From Pseudomonas extremaustralis (GTDB lineage Bacteria; Pseudomonadota; Gammaproteobacteria; Pseudomonadales; Pseudomonadaceae): 64,000 nt of DNA. The DNA lies in assembly GCF_900102035.1 (NCBI RefSeq), contig NZ_LT629689.1, forward strand, positions 930,001 to 994,000. The letters run 5' to 3'. Shown here one piece after another: positions 37,227-44,912 of the stretch. Each line of letters begins with the position of its first letter. The stretch's first letter is position 1. The notes under the pieces are model-generated. The model was not told the DNA's origin, made no database searches, and worked only from the letters and a program-made list of their open reading frames with translations. The position numbers and the translations under genes were made by a program.

Positions 37227-38615
37227 GTGCTAACGATCTACAACACGCTCAGCAAGAGCAAAGAAGTCTTCAAGCCGCTGGATGGCAACAAGGTGCGCAT
37301 GTATGTGTGCGGCATGACCGTATACGACTACTGCCACATCGGCCACGGCCGCAGCATGGTTGCCTTCGACCTGGTGACTCGCTGGTTGCGTTTCAGCGGC
37401 TATGACTTGACCTATGTGCGCAACATCACCGACATCGACGACAAGATCATCAACCGCGCCAACGAAAACGGTGAGTCGTTCGACGCCCTGACCGCGCGCA
37501 TGATCGCCGCCATGCACGAGGACGAGGCACGCCTCAACATCCTCAAGCCGGACATGGAACCGCGTGCCACGGATCACATCCCTGGCATGCACGCGATGAT
37601 CCAGACCCTGATCGACAAGGGCTACGCCTACGCCCCGGGCAACGGTGACGTGTACTACCGCGTCGCCAAGTTCATGGGCTACGGCAAACTGTCGCGCAAG
37701 AAAATCGAAGACCTGCGCATCGGTGCGCGCATCGAAGTCGACGAAGCCAAGCAAGACCCCCTCGACTTCGTGCTGTGGAAAGGCACCAAGCCGGGCGAGC
37801 CAAGCTGGGAATCGCCCTGGGGTCCAGGTCGTCCGGGCTGGCACATCGAATGCTCGGTGATGTCCACCTGCTGCCTGGGCGAGACCTTCGACATTCATGG
37901 CGGCGGTAGCGACCTCGAGTTCCCGCACCACGAGAACGAAATCGCCCAGAGCGAAGCCGCCACCGGCAAGACCTACGCCAACGCCTGGATGCACTGCGGC
38001 ATGATCCGCATCAACGGCGAGAAGATGTCCAAGTCCTTGAACAACTTCTTCACCATCCGCGACGTGCTGGAAAAGTACCACCCGGAAGTGGTGCGTTACC
38101 TGCTGGTCTCCAGTCATTACCGCAGCGCGATCAACTACTCGGAAGACAACCTCAAGGACGCCAAGGGCGCCCTGGAGCGTTTCTACCACGCGCTCAAAGG
38201 CCTGCCCGCAGTGGCTCCGGCTGGCGGCGAAGCGTTCGTGGCACGCTTCACCGAAGTCATGAACGACGACTTCGGCACCCCGGAAGCCTGCGCGGTGCTG
38301 TTCGAGATGGTCCGCGAGATCAACCGCCTGCGTGAGAGCGATCTCGACGCAGCGGCTGGCCTGGCGGCGCGCCTGAAAGAACTGGCGAGCGTGCTGGGCG
38401 TGTTGCAGATGGAAGCCGATGACTTCCTGCAAGCCGGTGCCGAAGGGCGTGTCGATGCAACTGAAGTGGACGCGCTGATCCAGGCACGCTTGGCGGCTCG
38501 GGTCAACAAGGACTGGGCGGAGTCCGACCGTATCCGTGACCAACTGACCGCGATGGGTGTGGTGTTGGAAGACGGTAAGGGCGGGACGACGTGGCGGTTG
38601 GCTGATCAGGCTTGA
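37227..38615 (+). CDS. cysS: Cysteinyl-tRNA synthetase
   Basis: A 462-residue class I synthetase, normal length. HIGH motif [14 protein letters not shown], zinc-ligand segments ([30 protein letters not shown]) and [10 protein letters not shown] are visible. Start is GTG with AAGGA 6 bases upstream. Second gene of the glnS-cysS operon, closed by a strong terminator. Confidence 0.97.
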   Translation: MLTIYNTLSKSKEVFKPLDGNKVRMYVCGMTVYDYCHIGHGRSMVAFDLVTRWLRFSGYDLTYVRNITDIDDKIINRANENGESFDALTARMIAAMHEDEARLNILKPDMEPRATDHIPGMHAMIQTLIDKGYAYAPGNGDVYYRVAKFMGYGKLSRKKIEDLRIGARIEVDEAKQDPLDFVLWKGTKPGEPSWESPWGPGRPGWHIECSVMSTCCLGETFDIHGGGSDLEFPHHENEIAQSEAATGKTYANAWMHCGMIRINGEKMSKSLNNFFTIRDVLEKYHPEVVRYLLVSSHYRSAINYSEDNLKDAKGALERFYHALKGLPAVAPAGGEAFVARFTEVMNDDFGTPEACAVLFEMVREINRLRESDLDAAAGLAARLKELASVLGVLQMEADDFLQAGAEGRVDATEVDALIQARLAARVNKDWAESDRIRDQLTAMGVVLEDGKGGTTWRLADQA

Positions 38616-38632
38616 TCTGTAGGCGCTGAATG

Positions 38633-38667
38633 AAAAACGCCCCGACTGGTTCGGGGCGTTTTTTTGC
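38633..38667 (+). terminator. Rho-independent terminator of glnS-cysS
   Basis: Stem AACGCCCCGA / TCGGGGCGTT with loop CTGGT, followed by a T-run and preceded by an A-run, so it can also stop the convergent leftward transcript of the small membrane protein. Confidence 0.93.
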
Positions 38668-38675
38668 GGACTCGC

Positions 38676-38981
38676 TTAGGGGCGTTGCCACCACCAGTTC
38701 AGGTCGCGTTTGACCGGAAGTGCCAGTGGGTGTAACAGGAAACATATGAATGCGAACCAACCTATTGATGGGTAGGTTTCAATGAGTTCCGGGCAACTAC
38801 CAAAATATAAATATTTATCAAATTTGAAAGCCTCCAGAAGTGGCATCATGAAGAAAATATTTATTGCGAGCCCCAAGTAAAACTTTGTATATCCGAGATT
38901 TTTGCTGGAGAGGATGACTTTCATGCTGTAGGCAACTAGCAGGCCAAAAATTGAAAATGCAGGGAATGCCCAGATGATCAT
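38676..38981 (-). CDS. Small membrane protein, possible immunity protein to the DUF4225 protein
   Basis: A 101-residue hydrophobic protein with three likely membrane helices (about 3-24, 35-52, 70-90) and a basic C-terminus (VKRDLNWWWQRP). I do not recognise a family. Its ATG overlaps the stop of the DUF4225 gene (ATGA). In type VI and other antibacterial effector operons the gene directly after the effector is usually the immunity gene; the coupling, the membrane topology and the low GC fit that pattern. The function is inferred from position only. Confidence 0.6.
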   Translation of the reverse strand: MIIWAFPAFSIFGLLVAYSMKVILSSKNLGYTKFYLGLAINIFFMMPLLEAFKFDKYLYFGSCPELIETYPSIGWFAFICFLLHPLALPVKRDLNWWWQRP

Positions 38982-39691
38982 TTTTTTAACTCTTCGTGTA
39001 TTTGCTTTAGTGTCACTGCATCTATGGTCGCCTCCGTCGTCAGTGAAATCGGATGCATGGTTTTATAGGCTCGCACATTGTCTGCGTCGAGGTATCTGAA
39101 CAGGCGCCAGGCATCAGGCTTTAGCACGCGCCTAGCGAGACTAGTAACGGACAGCCCGATATCAACGGCACCATAGGCTATGTCGGCCTCTCCCTCGCCA
39201 TAACCCATCGCGGATGATAGCGCCTTATATCCCAGGCGCAGAGGGCCAGTCGTATCTGATTGTCCTGTCATAAGATTACGTCCATTTTCATACATGTTGT
39301 TCGCACCATGTGCCATCAGTGGCACTCCTGCGATGACGCAAAGTGTTCCAACTGAGACGTAGCAGATCCCTACCCCCGTGGCGATTTGAAAGCCGCCAGC
39401 AACGATACCTAATCCCTTTAATGCGATTTCTCGTGACTGATTCGACAAGCTGCGATGTTCGGTTTCTATCTCGATCAGCCCTTGTGCAAAACTCTTCTCA
39501 CCTTGCTCAACATCGCTAACAATACTGCGCGCGTAATAGGCCACTTCTCGATTGAACAAGGACCTTGTAATCCCATCGTGCAGATGCCGCGCACTTATCG
39601 TGCAAGCATGGTTGGTCAACTGTGCTGCGGCTTCACTGATCTTCCAGAACTCGTGGGAGGTTGATATCGACGTTTCACTTTTTTCTTTCAT
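38978..39691 (-). CDS. DUF4225 protein, probable type VI-linked antibacterial effector
   Basis: A 237-residue protein of the DUF4225 type. N-terminal helical region (SHEFWKISEAAAQLTNHACTISARHLHD, FNREVAYYARSIVSDV), a hydrophobic centre (about 120-165, GIVAGGFQIATGVGICYVSVG, LCVIAGVPLMAHGANNMYENGR) that could enter membranes, and a conserved tail (VLKPDAWRLFRYLDADNVRAYK). DUF4225 proteins occur widely in Pseudomonas beside orphan hcp genes. Here the ATG of MKEKSETS overlaps the stop of an hcp start fragment (ATGA), so translation depends on the hcp leader. Lower GC than the flanks. Toxic activity is not established. Confidence 0.72.
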   Translation of the reverse strand: MKEKSETSISTSHEFWKISEAAAQLTNHACTISARHLHDGITRSLFNREVAYYARSIVSDVEQGEKSFAQGLIEIETEHRSLSNQSREIALKGLGIVAGGFQIATGVGICYVSVGTLCVIAGVPLMAHGANNMYENGRNLMTGQSDTTGPLRLGYKALSSAMGYGEGEADIAYGAVDIGLSVTSLARRVLKPDAWRLFRYLDADNVRAYKTMHPISLTTEATIDAVTLKQIHEELKK

Positions 39692-39813
39692 CGGCTGTCT
39701 TGATCCCGGTGTCCTTCCTGGCATTTGTTGCCGATGGACTCCTGGGTCGAACAACCGGCAGAAATCAGCCCTTGGGTTTCGCCGATGAGGGTCATGTAAC
39801 CGTGATTAGCCAT
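39688..39813 (-). pseudogene. hcp: Truncated hcp (first ~35 codons of a type VI Hcp protein)
   Basis: A 41-codon frame starting MANHGYMTLIGETQGLISAG, the unmistakable N-terminus of Pseudomonas Hcp tube proteins, continuing through CSTQESIGNKCQEGHRD, then leaving the family (QDSR, stop) where a complete Hcp would have about 130 more residues. The ribosome binding site GGAG is intact 6 bases before the ATG. The stop overlaps the DUF4225 start. The simplest reading is an internal deletion that removed most of hcp and joined its leader to the effector gene. A short functional leader peptide is the alternative. Confidence 0.82.
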
Positions 39814-40238
39814 AAAGATCTCCTGACGTGTACGGCTTTCAGATTACGAAAAAAAACAAATAGGAAATATCGGATGTTTCGCTTTGAAGGGTGTGAGTTA
39901 TATGTAGGATATTTTCCTGTTTCTGCGCAGCATGTTGTATTTGCGGCTTTTTTTCGGTCTGGAGGGCGATAGGATCGCGTCGCGGGGGGATTGCTGCCGT
40001 CGTTGGAATCGATCGGGGCTATGTCGATGGTTTGGCTGGTTGTACGTCCAATGACCCTGGACGGATGGCCAATTGCAGCTACTGGCCATGGGGCACCGCA
40101 GAAAACCTGTGTCGTCTTTCTTGACAAATATCTGGATACGATCCTGACTTAAGTCAGAGAACGTCCATGCGGTTCGCGGCGAAACAGTTTTATCTCTTAA
40201 AGAATTTTGATCTCCTCACCGGTACGAAGGATATTGAA
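39814..40238. other. AT-rich intergenic region between hcp remnant and M64 peptidase
   Basis: About 425 bases serving as divergent control region. It holds A/T runs near 39850-39870 and 39950, probably the promoter of the leftward hcp-DUF4225 operon, and a TTGACA at 40121 plus a perfect palindrome at 40144 on the peptidase side. No convincing ORF, RNA gene or REP was seen. Confidence 0.6.
40144..40157. promoter_or_regulatory. Perfect palindrome upstream of the M64 peptidase gene
   Basis: CTGACTTAAGTCAG lies about 80 bases before the peptidase start and 17 bases after a TTGACA hexamer, where a repressor could block transcription. No regulator gene is adjacent, so the protein that would bind is unknown. 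Confidence 0.4.
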
Positions 40239-43169
40239 ATGAATAAGATATTTTCTGTATTGGCGCTGCTGTTATGGATGCCAATTTCCCATGCACAAAG
40301 TGTGTGGCTGCAACTGCAAAGTCGACACGATACTGTAGAAGTTGTTGAAGTGGCCATCGGTGATTACAGAGTCCCGCCGGCCATTTCAGCAGAACATGCC
40401 GCGGTCGAGCGAGGCTGGAAAGTGGTCGCGGTGGATGCCCAAGGTAATACGCTTTATAGCAGTACGCTCGATGACAGCCGTTATCTTCGAGGCGAAGTCT
40501 TTAATGAAATAACGGGTGAGATCCGAAGTGTCAGGGAAGCGCCTGCGGTCGAGGGCAGCGAAGAAGTATTGCTCCCCTACGACAGCCAGGTTTCCCGGAT
40601 CAGGATCTATCGCATTGACCTTAAAACGGATGAAGCACTTAAAGGCAATGTACCGCGCAAACCACTGGTTGAACTTGATCGCCAGGCCATCGAGCGCCTG
40701 TCGAAGCGCGCTCCCTTGCGTGGCGTGCTCGGTGATATCGACAGCGATAAAGTTGTCATGCTCAATCCGGACGGCAGCACACAGCGAAAGCCGTTGGTGT
40801 TCGCGATTGTCGGGGACGGTTATGCCCAGGAAGATATGGGGACGTTTCGTGAAGATGCCCAGGCGGCCATCGATATCATTATGGGTGATACTGTTTTCGA
40901 TGCGATTAAAGATAAAGTGGGTTTCTTGCGTTATGACCATGTTTCGCCGGTATCCGGCCAGCCCGATACTAAGAATATTGAAACGATCATGCGGCACAGT
41001 AATCAGTTGGGGCATGGCATTTACGATGTGTCCATTAAACTGTCCAGGTTTACGTACCACCAGATCGGCGTCGGTGGGCTGGCCAGTACCAATAAGATTT
41101 ATATCTTTAAGCCGAGTGCCAATACGCCGCTGGCAATCACATCGATTCCCCATGAAATCGGGCATGCGTTGTTCGGACTGGCGGATGAATACCCCTCTTA
41201 TGACTACGGCGGATATTGTTCCGGTAACGAGCCTGCGACGCCGAACATTACCCATCAGACCGATAGAGCAAGAATCAAGTGGGGTGACCTGATCGGTGCG
41301 CAGACAGCTGTTCCAACCGACGAAAATGCGGCGGAGGCAGGCGCGATAGGTTTGTACACCATCCATAAAGACTGTCTGTACAACGGCGTGCCCCAAGGCG
41401 TCATGGGCGGTGGGCGCTATGGCGTGAAGAGTCACGATGCCGGTTGGGGAGCCATCAACGAGCGGCAGATTCGCAGGGTCCTGCATGCCTACCTGGGGAA
41501 CGATGTGCCGCTCATTTTTGCCCCGTCGGTTGTCATGAAAGTAAAGGTCGGCGAGAAACGCGAGCCCATAACCTCATCTTTCCGTGACAGCCGCGTTCCG
41601 TTGATCATGGAAGCAGGGTCGACCAGTGTGCCCAATGCTGGCGGAACGCCGTTTACGTATCGCTGGAAGATATCTGCTGAACTCAGTCCACAGGTCAACG
41701 GGCGTTACGCGCAAATCCTGGCCCCCGAAGCACCGCATTTCATGCAATACCCGGTTGAAGTCGAGGTCTCGGATGGCAAGGCTACGAACGCCCGGGCCGA
41801 GATGCTGAAAATCCTTCCCACTGTGCGAGTCAAGGGGCAAATCACCGGGGCCTCTTCTGCGGTCGGGGGGACATGGGTGGACCTCACGGCCGACACCTCC
41901 CATGAGGGTGGAGATAACCCGGAATTCCAATACAACTGGAGCGTGCCGGCCGGTTGGACCCAACCCATCGGTCTCACTCGTTCGACGTTGCGTGTCCTCG
42001 CCCCTACGCCCACTGCCAGCACGCCGTTCGCGCTCAGTGTCCGTGTCACGCCAGTGGTGAACGCGCCAGGTACCGAGAACGATCCCTACCCGCAAAAAAT
42101 CAGCATTCCTGCCGATGCCGTGACATTGGATACCACCGTGGTCGTTCGGCGCCGGCAACCGGTCGACATTGACCCCTATGCCAAAATCCAGGGGCCTTTG
42201 TCGATAAAAAGCGCCCAAGCCTTTCGGCTCGATGGGTCCGGTTCCGAGATCCCCTATTCGTCAGCGAAGATGACGTATCGGTGGAATGCCGTCGATTTTG
42301 AGCCATCCAGTTCGACCGAAGTGGCGCCTGAGTTCAAGGCACCGGCGAAAGCGGGCAGTTATCCCGTGTCTCTGACGGTGACCAACAGCGAGAATCGCAG
42401 CAACACCGTCACGCGTACCCTTCAGGTCGAGTCCGATGAGGTCACACCTGGCCCCGACAGGTTGGAGGGACCGCAGATGCTGATGTCCGGCGAAGTCGTT
42501 ACCTTCAACGCCGTCGTCAACAACCTGCAGGATGTTCGCGGCTATAGCTGGTCGTTCTCGCCAGGATTTGTCTTCCAGAACGTGAATGCCCCGAATATCG
42601 TGGCGAAGGGGCCTGTGGTCACGCAAAGCACGGCGGGCAGGGTGGTGGTCTTGGTTTATCGAAGCGGCCCCAACCCCACTTCGCTGTCCAAGGATGTCGT
42701 GATAGAGCCCAAGCCAGTGGACAGCCCAGCGCCGGTGGCGACGATCAGTGGTCCTGCCACGGTGGAAGCGGGCAAGACACTGACGCTGTCGGGCGTGGGG
42801 TCGAGCGGCGACAATCTGCGTTATGCATGGACGGCAAATGAGTTTTCGCCTGCGTCTTCCGCCGGGGTCGGTCCGATCTTTACCGCGCCTGCCACGGCTG
42901 GCCCACGCACCATCACCCTGACGGTGACCGCCGCCGACAACCGCAGCGCCAGTGCCGATCATACGGTGAACGTCACCGCTCGGCAGGCCAGTGACTGCGC
43001 GCCGGCCTGGGTGGCGAGCAAGGCCTACGCGACGCCCAACGAGAGGGTGTCCTATGACGGCTACAACTACGAGGTCGCGCACTGGACGCAGAATAATCGG
43101 CCGGACCTGAACTTTGTCTTGAGCGGTGCAGCCAAGCCGTGGCGACGCTTGAGTCCTTGCACGCCCTGA
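40239..43169 (+). CDS. Secreted M64-family metallopeptidase with Ig/PKD-like repeats and chitin-binding-type C-terminus
   Basis: A 976-residue exported protein with a signal peptide (MNKIFSVLALLLWMPISHAQ). Residues about 20-440 form an M64 (IgA-peptidase-like) domain with N-terminal beta subdomain and zinc site HEIGHALFGLADEY (His305, Glu306, His309). Residues about 440-900 contain five or so Ig/PKD-like repeats (for example SAQAFRLDGSGSEIPYSS, GKTLTLSGVGSSGDNLRYAW). The last 55 residues (CAPAWVASKAYATPNERVSY, NYEVAHWTQNNRP) match a CBM5/12-type carbohydrate-binding module. AAGGA lies 7 bases before the chosen ATG; a longer frame lacks the signal. Probably degrades or binds surface glycoproteins or chitinous material; substrate unknown. 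Confidence 0.88.
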   Translation: MNKIFSVLALLLWMPISHAQSVWLQLQSRHDTVEVVEVAIGDYRVPPAISAEHAAVERGWKVVAVDAQGNTLYSSTLDDSRYLRGEVFNEITGEIRSVREAPAVEGSEEVLLPYDSQVSRIRIYRIDLKTDEALKGNVPRKPLVELDRQAIERLSKRAPLRGVLGDIDSDKVVMLNPDGSTQRKPLVFAIVGDGYAQEDMGTFREDAQAAIDIIMGDTVFDAIKDKVGFLRYDHVSPVSGQPDTKNIETIMRHSNQLGHGIYDVSIKLSRFTYHQIGVGGLASTNKIYIFKPSANTPLAITSIPHEIGHALFGLADEYPSYDYGGYCSGNEPATPNITHQTDRARIKWGDLIGAQTAVPTDENAAEAGAIGLYTIHKDCLYNGVPQGVMGGGRYGVKSHDAGWGAINERQIRRVLHAYLGNDVPLIFAPSVVMKVKVGEKREPITSSFRDSRVPLIMEAGSTSVPNAGGTPFTYRWKISAELSPQVNGRYAQILAPEAPHFMQYPVEVEVSDGKATNARAEMLKILPTVRVKGQITGASSAVGGTWVDLTADTSHEGGDNPEFQYNWSVPAGWTQPIGLTRSTLRVLAPTPTASTPFALSVRVTPVVNAPGTENDPYPQKISIPADAVTLDTTVVVRRRQPVDIDPYAKIQGPLSIKSAQAFRLDGSGSEIPYSSAKMTYRWNAVDFEPSSSTEVAPEFKAPAKAGSYPVSLTVTNSENRSNTVTRTLQVESDEVTPGPDRLEGPQMLMSGEVVTFNAVVNNLQDVRGYSWSFSPGFVFQNVNAPNIVAKGPVVTQSTAGRVVVLVYRSGPNPTSLSKDVVIEPKPVDSPAPVATISGPATVEAGKTLTLSGVGSSGDNLRYAWTANEFSPASSAGVGPIFTAPATAGPRTITLTVTAADNRSASADHTVNVTARQASDCAPAWVASKAYATPNERVSYDGYNYEVAHWTQNNRPDLNFVLSGAAKPWRRLSPCTP

Positions 43170-43213
43170 GGCGGGAGGCCCCACTCTCTCTCGCCACGAT
43201 AAGCCTGGAGCGC

Positions 43214-43752
43214 TGCGTTATCGTTGACGACCTTCGCGAGCAAGCTCGCTCCTACAAGGGGGGCGGCGCGCCAGGCTTGCAGGCAACGCCAGCTACCGGC
43301 TGTTGTAGGAGCGAGCTTGCTCGCGAAAAACCCGAGAGCGCCGCATTTTTCCAGCATGACCGCGTTATCGTTGACGATCTTCGCGAGCAAGCTCGCTCCT
43401 ACAATGGGGGCGGCGCGCCAGGCTTGCAGGCAACGCCAGCTACCGGCTGTCGTAGGAGCGAGCTTGCTCGCGAAAAACCCGAGAGCGCCGCATTTTTCCA
43501 GCATGACCGCGTTATCGTTGGCGATCTTCGCGAGCAAGCTCGCTCCTACAAGGGGGCCGGCGCGCCAGGTTTGCAGGCAACGCCAGGTACCGGCTGTTGT
43601 AGGAGCGAGCTTGCTCGCGAAAAACCCGAGAGCGCCGCATTTTTCCAGCATGACCGCGTTATCGTTGACGACCTTCGCGAGCAAGCTCGCTCCTACAAGT
43701 GCCTTGTGGCACCGCCCACCTGTAGGAGCGAGCTTGCTCGCGAAAAACTTCA
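43214..43752. repeat. Tandem REP array with 147-bp period
   Basis: Eight REP sequences of the GAGCTTGCTCGCGA family in alternating orientation (near 43230, 43303, 43376, 43449, 43523, 43596, 43670 and 43721). The segment starting GCGTTATCGTTGACGA recurs at 43215, 43362, 43509 and 43656, exactly 147 bases apart, with only a few differences between the first three units; the fourth diverges after its first REP. The array fills the convergent gap between the M64 peptidase and mnhG genes. REP palindromes stay open in several frames, so the long apparent frames here (repeating FASKLAPT / VGASLLAKN) are artefacts. Confidence 0.93.
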
Positions 43753-43798
43753 AGGCACCGCCGGCATCCAGGCTGCCCGCGTTATCGGGATGCTGCGG

Positions 43799-44152
43799 CT
43801 ATGGCGTTTTTTCAGTGCGACGGCTGCTGACCTCGGCGGGCACGTCATCGCCGGCCATGCGCTTGCGGAACAGCGCCGTCCTGGCCAGCAGCAAGGTGGT
43901 GACCGGCACCGTGATCGACAGCAAAACCGGGATCAGCCACCCATGCAGTACCGGGCCGGACTTGAGCATCGAAAAATAGAGGATCGATGCCAGCGCCACG
44001 CACCAGGCCCCCAACGTCGAGGCCAATGCCGGTGGGTGCATGCGCTGGAAAAAGTCCTTCATGCGCAGCAACCCGATTGCGCCAATCAACGCAAACATGC
44101 TGCTCAGCACCAGCAGCACGGCCACGCACACTTCAATCCATAGCGGCATCAT
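43799..44152 (-). CDS. mnhG: Na+/H+ antiporter subunit G
   Basis: A 117-residue membrane protein with three helices, matching MnhG/MrpG/ShaG (IGLLRMKDFFQRMHPPALASTLGAWC is the family core). Last gene of the leftward antiporter operon; its ATG overlaps the mnhF stop. The REP array begins just beyond its stop codon. Confidence 0.93.
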   Translation of the reverse strand: MMPLWIEVCVAVLLVLSSMFALIGAIGLLRMKDFFQRMHPPALASTLGAWCVALASILYFSMLKSGPVLHGWLIPVLLSITVPVTTLLLARTALFRKRMAGDDVPAEVSSRRTEKTP

Positions 44153-44427
44153 TCGATCACCTCGCCACGCAGCAGGAATTTGGCCAGGGCAAACGAGCCC
44201 ACGAAGCCAAACAGCGCAATCAGCAACGCCGCTTCAAAGTAGGTGTCACTGGCATAGCGAATGCCCAGCACCAGCATCATCAGCATCGCCAGGATATACA
44301 GGTAGTCCAGCGCCAGGACCCGGTCCTGGGCCGACGGGCCTTTGAACAGGCGCACCAGGGTCAGCACCATGGCCAGGGAGAACAGGAACAGGCTGAACAG
44401 GATCGCATTGGCGAGCAGGGGGCTCAT
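44149..44427 (-). CDS. mnhF: Na+/H+ antiporter subunit F
   Basis: A 92-residue membrane protein with three helices (ANAILFSLFLFSLAMVLTLV, LYILAMLMMLVLGI, ALLIALFGFVGSFALAKFLL) and the MnhF/MrpF segment RLFKGPSAQDRVLALD. ATGA overlaps with both neighbours indicate tight translational coupling within the operon. Confidence 0.93.
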   Translation of the reverse strand: MSPLLANAILFSLFLFSLAMVLTLVRLFKGPSAQDRVLALDYLYILAMLMMLVLGIRYASDTYFEAALLIALFGFVGSFALAKFLLRGEVIE

Positions 44428-44912
44428 TCGAAGATCTCCATCAGGGGTCGCTCGTAGGTGGTCTTGAAGTGCTCGATAAACCGCGCTTCATCGTCCAGAT
44501 CGAACACGTGCAGCAGCAGGATGCTGCGGTCCAGGGCCAGTTCCGACCAAATGGTGCCGGGGACCACGGTGGTGATCATCGACAGCGCAGCCAGGCCGTT
44601 GGCGTCGCGCAGGTCCAGGGGGATCTTGATAAAGCGCGAACGTGGCGGACGCGAGCCGCACACCAGTACCCCCCAGGCCACTTGCAGGTTGGACACGATC
44701 ACGTCGCGGCCCACCAGGAAGAACAGGCGGATGACCACACCGGGACGTCGGATGCGGATCGGCAGCGGACGCAGCGGCGCCATCAGCAGTGGCGCGAGAA
44801 AGCCCATCAACGCACCTAGCAGCAGGTTGCCGGGGCTGGCCGACAGGTTCAGCACCAACCACAACACCCACAGTGCCAGGGACAGCCACGGAGCAGGGAA
44901 CAGCCGTTTCAT
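44424..44912 (-). CDS. mnhE: Na+/H+ antiporter subunit E
   Basis: A 162-residue protein with N-terminal membrane helices (LSLALWVLWLVLNLSASPGN, LLGALMGFLAPLL) and a cytoplasmic C-terminal part with the MnhE signature SMITTVVPGTIWSELALDRS. The frame is open further upstream inside mnhD, but MKRLFPAPW overlapping the mnhD stop gives the family N-terminus. Confidence 0.93.
   Translation of the reverse strand: MKRLFPAPWLSLALWVLWLVLNLSASPGNLLLGALMGFLAPLLMAPLRPLPIRIRRPGVVIRLFFLVGRDVIVSNLQVAWGVLVCGSRPPRSRFIKIPLDLRDANGLAALSMITTVVPGTIWSELALDRSILLLHVFDLDDEARFIEHFKTTYERPLMEIFE

Noticed and set aside
39692..39754. Extended N-terminus of the DUF4225 protein from a TTG start
   Set aside because: The extra residues are an out-of-frame reading of hcp codons and have no family similarity; the ATG overlapping the hcp-fragment stop is the better start.
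43214..43752. Possible CRISPR array
   Set aside because: The unit is 147 bases long with near-identical spacers between palindromes of a known REP family and there are no cas genes; it is a REP array.
43139..44143. Long frames on both strands with recurring FASKLAPT / VGASLLAKN peptides
   Set aside because: They are translations of palindromic REP repeats that lack stops in several frames; no ribosome binding site or family match, and they overlap mnhG.
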